Shown piece after piece: positions 59,655 to 64,000 of a stretch of 64,000 bases of DNA (its first letter is position 1; each line of letters opens with the position of its first letter). This DNA comes from Anaerococcus degeneri (GTDB taxonomy: Bacteria > Bacillota > Clostridia > Tissierellales > Peptoniphilaceae). A model generated the notes under the pieces. The model searched no databases, was not told the origin of the DNA, and saw nothing but the letters and a program-made list of their open reading frames with translations. The stretch is taken from assembly GCF_017874475.1 (NCBI RefSeq), contig NZ_JAGGLO010000002.1, forward strand, positions 1 through 64,000. The letters are read 5' to 3'. The translations under genes were made by a program, and so were the position numbers.

Positions 59655-60668
59655 TTTTCTTATCCAAGATAAAATATTTTCTTTCTTATCCGAGATAAGT
59701 TATCTATCTTATATGTGATGATTTTATTTACAATTGAATCTTCGTAAAAAGGGGAGCCCTAGGGAACGTTTCGCACGTTCCCTCATCGGCTCCCCTTAAA
59801 CCCCTTCCGTTACACCCTCCGGGCGACCCCTCTCGGGGGATATTGTGTTTGCCTATCGGCAAACCTGTTGGTATAGCGGAGCCCTTGTTTAAGTTGGACT
59901 ATATCCAAACTTTTTTAAAATCCCAACCCTCCTAAAAATCGCAATCTCGTCTGACTTGTACATTTTATTTAAAAATTAGTTCACAGTATTTATAATACTT
60001 TTATTCGTAAAGAGCTGTCAGTGCAATTTTTTTGACGGAGTCTTGGGATTTTAAAATACTTGACTTTAAGACTTTTAATCTCTTCGTATAAGAAAGATAA
60101 AACTCATTTAGCAATGTTTGGCGAAAGCCAAACGAGCTTGGCAGCTCTGGAACTTTGAGTACAAGTCTCTCTTTTATCGGGAAAAGATTTCTAATCGAGG
60201 GCACCGTAAATAAAATCGCTTGTCTGAGGCGAAGCCGAGTTTGCGATTTTTAGGTGACCGATGATTAGAAATCCGTGAGGAGATACGAACACTAATACAA
60301 GGACGTTCTCTCTACATAAAAAAGCTTGCGATAAGCAAGCTTCATTATCCGCCCTCCGCAAAAGGAGCCGCTCGGGGTTGTAGCCGAGAGGGGTTTAAGG
60401 GGAGGCGGGTGAGGGACCCTGCGGAAGGTCCCTTGGGCCTCCCCTTTGAACGGAGGGGTCATGTAAATGACCTAAATTATTTAGATGATACAGTTAATCT
60501 CGGATTAACGCAAATAAGATAATAATCCTGGATTAATAGACTCACCTAGTGAAAAAATCCTAAGGTTTTTCATAAATTTCTACTGCGGTGCTTTGCACCT
60601 TGAGAAATTTTGAAAACCGTAAAAACTTTTATTTAAAAGTTTTTACTACCATTAATCTCGGATAGATT
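59655..60668. repeat. Compound intergenic repeat region (halves B and C of the family)
   Basis: No supportable gene in about 1 kb. 59659-59805 (B) matches the reverse complement of the right half of copy A (39301-39390) and 60395-60560 (C) that of the left half. Between them are roughly 590 bp absent from A. B and C each hold a GGGGAG...GGGA-C...TCCC...CTCCCC hairpin followed by TTAAACCCC, in inverted orientation to each other. The interior has hairpins TTTGCC/GGCAAA (59849), AAGTTGGA/TCCAAACTT with T6 (59891-59916), a 90-bp imperfect palindrome (60184-60273) and AAGCTTGC/GCAAGCTT (60321-60342). Confidence 0.75.
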
Positions 60669-62195
60669 CTAAACAAATAGCATTGCCCCTGGTCCTAGTG
60701 GGATTTTAAATATCATCCAGATTACTAAGAGCAAGGTCCAGAAGATCAAGAATGCTATCGAATATGGTAGCATGGTTGATATCAATGTTCCAAACCCCCT
60801 GTCTTTGTCGTATTTTTGCATGAATATTACTATCATTGCAAAATAGTTCATTAGTGGACTTATAATGTTGGTTGATGAGTCGGCTATCCTGTATGCCATT
60901 TGGCTTAGTTCTGGGGATAGTCCCAAATTCATAAACATTGGCACAAAGATTGGTGCCATGATTGCCCATTTAGCTGAGGCTGATCCTATAAATAGGTTGA
61001 TGAAGGCTGATAGGATGATAAATAGGATTACTAATGGTACTCCTCTTAGGCTGATTGATTCCAAAAATTCAGCTCCCTTTACAGATAGGATTGTGCCGAG
61101 ATTTGTGTAGGCAAAAAATGACACGAATTGGGCTGCAAAAAATGCTAGAACCAAAAATCCGCTCATTGATTCCATCGACTTGGTCATGGCTCCTATTAAG
61201 TCAGTTGAGTTCTTAAATTTCCCTGTTGTCCTTCCAAAAACATATCCTGGAATTAGGAACATAAACAAAATCGCCGCGATTAGCCCCTTGCCCATAAAAG
61301 TTTCGAGGGTCATCTTGCCTTGAGCGTTGGCCTGTCTTAAAATCGCATTTTCTGGCACCATTAAAATTGCCATTACTACAGCGAAGATTAGAAATGCTAT
61401 TAAAGAATTTTTTAGACCCTTTTTTTCTATATCTGTTAGTGGCTTGTCTTCGTGGACATAGGCCCCTGTGTACTCTCCTAGGTTTGGTATAACGACCTTT
61501 TCTGTCACAACTGTCGCTACGATTGTTAGAACAAGGGTAGAAACAATTAGAAAATACCAGTTAGCTTGAGGATATACTGTGTAGTCGATATTTGCCGCCC
61601 TTAGGGCTTCGTTGGTGATCCCTCCCAGAAGCACATCTGTTGGTCCAAAGATGAGGTTGGCAGAAAATCCACCAGAAACTCCTGCAAAGGCCGCAGCAAG
61701 ACCTGCTATTGGATGTTTGCCAGCTGAGGCAAAAATCATGGCCCCAAGTGGGACTACCACTACATAACCTGCATCAGATGCGATGTTTGAAACAATTCCT
61801 GTAAAGACAACAGCTCCTGTAAGGATCATTGGTGGCACATTTGAAAGCATCTTCTTAAGGCCAGCATCAAAAAATCCTGCATCTTCAGCCACACCTACAC
61901 CAAGCATGGCGACTAAAACTACACCAAGTGGCGCAAAGGATGTGAAGTTATCAACTAGGGACGAAAACATATAGCGGATGCCTTCCGGATTTAAGAGGCT
62001 AATAGCCTCGATTGTAGATTCCGCTTCTGCCTTGGCGTCATAGTATGATACAGAAACTCCCGCAGATGCACAAATTTGCGCAATTACAGCAAGTATTCCA
62101 ATCATTATTACAAAAATTATAGCAGGGTGGGGCAAGGCATTTCCGACTTTTTCAATCTTAGCCAGCACCCCTCCCTTATTTTTATTCTTAGACAT
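60669..62195 (-). CDS. AbgT-family transporter
   Basis: A 508-residue membrane protein of the AbgT (p-aminobenzoyl-glutamate) family. Diagnostic segments are VGNALPHPAIIFV at the start, FAPLGVVLVAMLGVGVAEDAGFF (about 93-115), SNIASDAGYVVVVPLGA, and the hairpin-containing GSASAKWAIMAPIFVPMFM near 410. Substrate may be aminobenzoyl-glutamate or another acylated amino acid or dipeptide. AbgT proteins are also reported as drug exporters. GGAGG lies before the ATG. It is monocistronic. Confidence 0.93.
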   Translation of the reverse strand: MSKNKNKGGVLAKIEKVGNALPHPAIIFVIMIGILAVIAQICASAGVSVSYYDAKAEAESTIEAISLLNPEGIRYMFSSLVDNFTSFAPLGVVLVAMLGVGVAEDAGFFDAGLKKMLSNVPPMILTGAVVFTGIVSNIASDAGYVVVVPLGAMIFASAGKHPIAGLAAAFAGVSGGFSANLIFGPTDVLLGGITNEALRAANIDYTVYPQANWYFLIVSTLVLTIVATVVTEKVVIPNLGEYTGAYVHEDKPLTDIEKKGLKNSLIAFLIFAVVMAILMVPENAILRQANAQGKMTLETFMGKGLIAAILFMFLIPGYVFGRTTGKFKNSTDLIGAMTKSMESMSGFLVLAFFAAQFVSFFAYTNLGTILSVKGAEFLESISLRGVPLVILFIILSAFINLFIGSASAKWAIMAPIFVPMFMNLGLSPELSQMAYRIADSSTNIISPLMNYFAMIVIFMQKYDKDRGFGTLISTMLPYSIAFLIFWTLLLVIWMIFKIPLGPGAMLFV

Positions 62196-62335
62196 AAGTC
62201 CTCCTTTTTATTAAATTCTTATATATTCTAAGTTTTAAAATTTTCCTTAAAAAATTAACACCTTTCTAATATACGATTTTTTTCAACTAAATTCACCTAA
62301 AACATTTCAAAACTCATATAAAACCCACTTCCTCG

Positions 62336-62404
62336 ACCGTTTGTCGCCGAATTTTGACCTTTTATCAGAAAATGAATGCATAAGTTGGACCTAAGATTTA
62401 TAAT
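62336..62404 (+). promoter_or_regulatory. Promoter of the LytTR gene with direct-repeat LytTR sites
   Basis: ACCGTTTGT (62336-62344) and ACCTTTTAT (62357-62365) are direct repeats with exactly 12 bases between, fitting the LytTR consensus [TA][AC][CA]GTTN[AG][TG]. TATAAT follows at 62399-62404 without a good -35 box. Autoregulation is inferred. Confidence 0.6.
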
Positions 62405-62421
62405 AGAATCAGGAGGTAGAG

Positions 62422-62862
62422 ATGAAAGTTGACATAATAATTGATCAAACCATCGACGAAACCCAGGTAAAAATATTTGCCAAAGAATATTCAAAGGAGG
62501 TCGAAACCATAAAGGATTTGCTGGCTGACAGGTTAATTGACAAGCTTGTGGCCTTTCGTGATAAGGAAGTTTTCATCCTTTCTCACGAAGTAATTATAAG
62601 AATTTTTGCCCAAGATAAGTCCGTCTTTATTAAAACGAAAAACGGAACTTTTTCGTCAAGGCTTACTGTTTCTGAATTGGATAAGAGGCTTGATAAGAAA
62701 AAATTTATCAGAATATCTCGTTCAGATATTGTAAATCTTGACTTTGTAAAAAAACTCGACCTTTCATTTACAGGAACAATAGCAGTCGAGCTTACAAATG
62801 GTGATGTGGCCTATGTTTCTAGGCGAAATTTAAAAGAATTTAGGAGGGCCTTGGGCCTATAA
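62422..62862 (+). CDS. LytTR-family DNA-binding regulator
   Basis: A 146-residue stand-alone regulator. The N-terminal 45 residues are a small alpha-beta region. Residues about 50-146 are the LytTR DNA-binding domain, with IIRIFAQDKSVFIKTKNG, RISRSDIVNLDFVKKL and a final YVSRRNLKEFRRALG helix. No response-regulator domain is present. It is followed 9 bases later by a DUF3021 membrane protein, the usual pairing in Firmicutes, and sits next to an ABC-2 exporter it may control. Confidence 0.93.
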   Translation: MKVDIIIDQTIDETQVKIFAKEYSKEVETIKDLLADRLIDKLVAFRDKEVFILSHEVIIRIFAQDKSVFIKTKNGTFSSRLTVSELDKRLDKKKFIRISRSDIVNLDFVKKLDLSFTGTIAVELTNGDVAYVSRRNLKEFRRALGL

Positions 62863-62871
62863 GGAGGAATT

Positions 62872-63297
62872 ATGAAAAATTTTAAAGATTTATTAGGTGG
62901 TTTTTTGGCAAGTGTAGGTATCGGAGCCTTGATCGAGGCAATTTTATCTATACTATTTAAAGAAAATATAGTTGGAGTTCCAGACTTTGTAGCAAGCCAA
63001 GCGCCAGGTTATGCAAAAATTATCCAATGTCTAGTTTATGGTGGCTTTGGTTTAGTATCTGTCCTAATGGGGGCAGTTTTCAAAAACCAAACTAGGGGAG
63101 CCTACATAAATCAAACCATCCACTTTTGTGCAATGCTTATCTATTTTATCTTTGCAGGTCTTTACCTAAGGTGGTTTAATGATGCTTCCTCTATTGTAAT
63201 TTCTGCCATCTACTTTGTTGGTATTTATTTACTAATCTCTTTGGCCTTTTATCTTTACGAAAAAAATATGATAGGAAAAATCAATAACAAGTTATAA
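62872..63297 (+). CDS. DUF3021 family membrane protein
   Basis: A 141-residue protein with four hydrophobic helices (about 10-30, 52-70, 82-100, 108-130), matching DUF3021 membrane partners of stand-alone LytTR regulators. They are thought to restrain or sense for the regulator at the membrane. AAGGAGG lies before the ATG, and a strong terminator follows. Confidence 0.88.
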   Translation: MKNFKDLLGGFLASVGIGALIEAILSILFKENIVGVPDFVASQAPGYAKIIQCLVYGGFGLVSVLMGAVFKNQTRGAYINQTIHFCAMLIYFIFAGLYLRWFNDASSIVISAIYFVGIYLLISLAFYLYEKNMIGKINNKL

Positions 63298-63300
63298 GTA

Positions 63301-63330
63301 AAAATGGTCCCAGATTCGGGACCATTTTTG
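63301..63330. terminator. Bidirectional terminator between DUF3021 and the ABC permease
   Basis: AAAAATGGTCCC and GGGACCATTTTT form a 12-bp stem around AGATTC between convergent genes. Confidence 0.92.
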
Positions 63331-63333
63331 TTT

Positions 63334-63951
63334 TTAAAATTCCTTTGCCTTATAAATCCTAGCTGAAATTTTAAGCGAAAGAAAACTTATTAAGATTGTT
63401 AGAATCACAAGACCTAGGGCCAAGATATTTTTATTAATACTCATGCCAAAATTTATAAATTCCAAGAGTTTTTCTTTGTTTGCCCCAAAGTAGGAAAAGC
63501 TTCCAAAGATTAAAAAGTAAAAGAAGACGAATATCATCCTAGACTTTTCAGCTCCAAACTTATACATGAGGGGAAGTTGGACTAGGGCTATGAAGTTTGA
63601 GAAAAATAGGACACTTGCACAGTAAAGAGCGAGCGGCATCTTTACTCTGTATCCTATGATTAGGCTTACGATTAGGGCAAAGATGGAGAGAATCCAAACA
63701 AAACCGTACCTTGATCCCACGATTTTTTCCTTGCCAATTCCTGTTGATATCAAATACTTATCAATATGGCTTTCAGCGTCAATTCCAAACAAGATTCCCA
63801 AAAGGATTGTTGGAATCAGGATAAAGGTCAGAGGAAAAAGTTCCAGTTGACCTTCTTTATTGAAAACAAAGGCAACGGCGACCATGATTAGTGTCATAAG
63901 CCCAATCGATGACTTTGTTGTTGTTAAATCCTTATATATCAAGGCTTTCAT
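63334..63951 (-). CDS. ABC-2 type transporter permease
   Basis: A 205-residue membrane protein with six predicted helices. It starts MKALIYKDLTTTKSS, the usual opening of small ABC-2 permeases (bacitracin/lantibiotic-type exporters). Its ATG lies inside the end of an ABC ATPase gene that continues beyond the window. The convergent LytTR-DUF3021 pair often regulates such exporters. Substrate unknown. Confidence 0.85.
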   Translation of the reverse strand: MKALIYKDLTTTKSSIGLMTLIMVAVAFVFNKEGQLELFPLTFILIPTILLGILFGIDAESHIDKYLISTGIGKEKIVGSRYGFVWILSIFALIVSLIIGYRVKMPLALYCASVLFFSNFIALVQLPLMYKFGAEKSRMIFVFFYFLIFGSFSYFGANKEKLLEFINFGMSINKNILALGLVILTILISFLSLKISARIYKAKEF

Positions 63952-64000
63952 TGTAGGCCTCCTTTATCATATAGACCATAATATCTTCGATTGATGGTTT
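63932..64000 (-). CDS. ABC transporter ATP-binding protein, C-terminal end (cut by window edge)
   Basis: The last 22 codons of a frame entering from the right edge, reading PSIEDIMVYMIKEAYNES before the TAA at 63932-63934. The PS-ED-MV pattern is the usual C-terminus of BcrA-type exporter ATPases. It overlaps the permease start by 20 bases, with AAAGGAGG for the permease inside it. Confidence 0.7.
   Translation of the reverse strand, partial: KPSIEDIMVYMIKEAYNESLDI

Noticed and set aside
60001-60204. Open frame of 67 codons on the minus strand inside the compound repeat
   Set aside because: No ribosome site. It runs through a TTTGGC/GCCAAA hairpin and ends of palindromes, so it looks like a chance frame in repeat DNA.
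1-64000. tRNA, rRNA or CRISPR loci
   Set aside because: No cloverleaf with a GTTCNANNC arm, rRNA segment or repeat-spacer array was recognised by eye on either strand; a covariance search would be decisive.

Overview
The window is chromosomal DNA of a low-GC, AT-rich anaerobic Firmicute. Gene content and order point to the Tissierellia/Peptoniphilaceae, most likely an Anaerococcus-like organism: the gltX-cysS-rlmB-yacP-sigma cluster, the ctsR-mcsA-mcsB-clpC operon, amino-acid fermentation genes, an FMN-binding lipoprotein, DUF3842 and a GA-module-like surface protein. The taxon is inferred from gene content; no rRNA or tRNA gene was seen.

Layout. 1-500: end of an ISL3-type insertion sequence. 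567-5734: translationally coupled minus-strand operon gltX-cysS-rlmB-yacP-sigma, with a primary-sigma-like protein in the place where sigH usually sits. 5912-9404: a degenerate PTS IIB protein with a HAD phosphatase, pncB on the plus strand, and two unknown genes. 9571-16419: dac-manA-GH84 operon, FMN lipoprotein, radA and gshA, then ogt with an apparently leaderless mRNA. 16543-22357: a complete maltodextrin-type ABC operon with a cre-like site just after its promoter. 22633-27463: a C69 dipeptidase, an unknown His-rich protein, and a tandem-HTH AraC regulator divergent from ornithine cyclodeaminase. 27652-31800: ECF transporter genes plus SAM hydrolase behind an S-box (SAM-I) riboswitch. 31836-32227: a compact Fst/par-like type I toxin-antitoxin locus with two near-identical antitoxin RNA genes. 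32276-39832: an M20 amidohydrolase, the class III heat-shock operon ctsR-mcsA-mcsB-clpC, a zinc metalloprotease whose promoter carries a CtsR box, and a GNAT. 40098-42009: a secreted coiled-coil protein behind a Fur-box promoter. 43202-54291: a catabolic arginine/citrulline/ornithine operon (arcB, two transporter-type membrane proteins, a ClpB-like ATPase with a dead second AAA domain, two archaeal-type ornithine cyclodeaminase paralogues, arcC), with a second tandem-HTH AraC regulator divergent from it. 54309-55045: a MITE-like repeat and a structured RNA candidate. 55046-64000: DUF3842, ktrA-ktrB, DUF2207, a compound inverted repeat, an AbgT-type transporter, LytTR-DUF3021, and part of an ABC exporter.

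How it fits together. Three themes recur. (1) Fermentation of arginine-family amino acids: ArcB and ArcC yield ATP from citrulline and two kinds of ornithine cyclodeaminase can turn ornithine into proline. Both loci have a paralogous cupin plus double AraC-HTH regulator and share the motif TCGGACAAAAA. (2) Proteostasis: CtsR boxes lie in front of both ctsR and the YugP-type protease, while McsB and the second Clp ATPase look catalytically altered. (3) RNA-level control: S-box leader, type I antitoxin RNAs, a leaderless ogt mRNA and several structured intergenic regions.

The strongest candidates for something new are the duplicated-antitoxin type I locus, the arginine-catabolic operon with its degenerate partners, the CtsR-controlled metalloprotease, and an intergenic repeat family (39149-39400 and 59655-60668).
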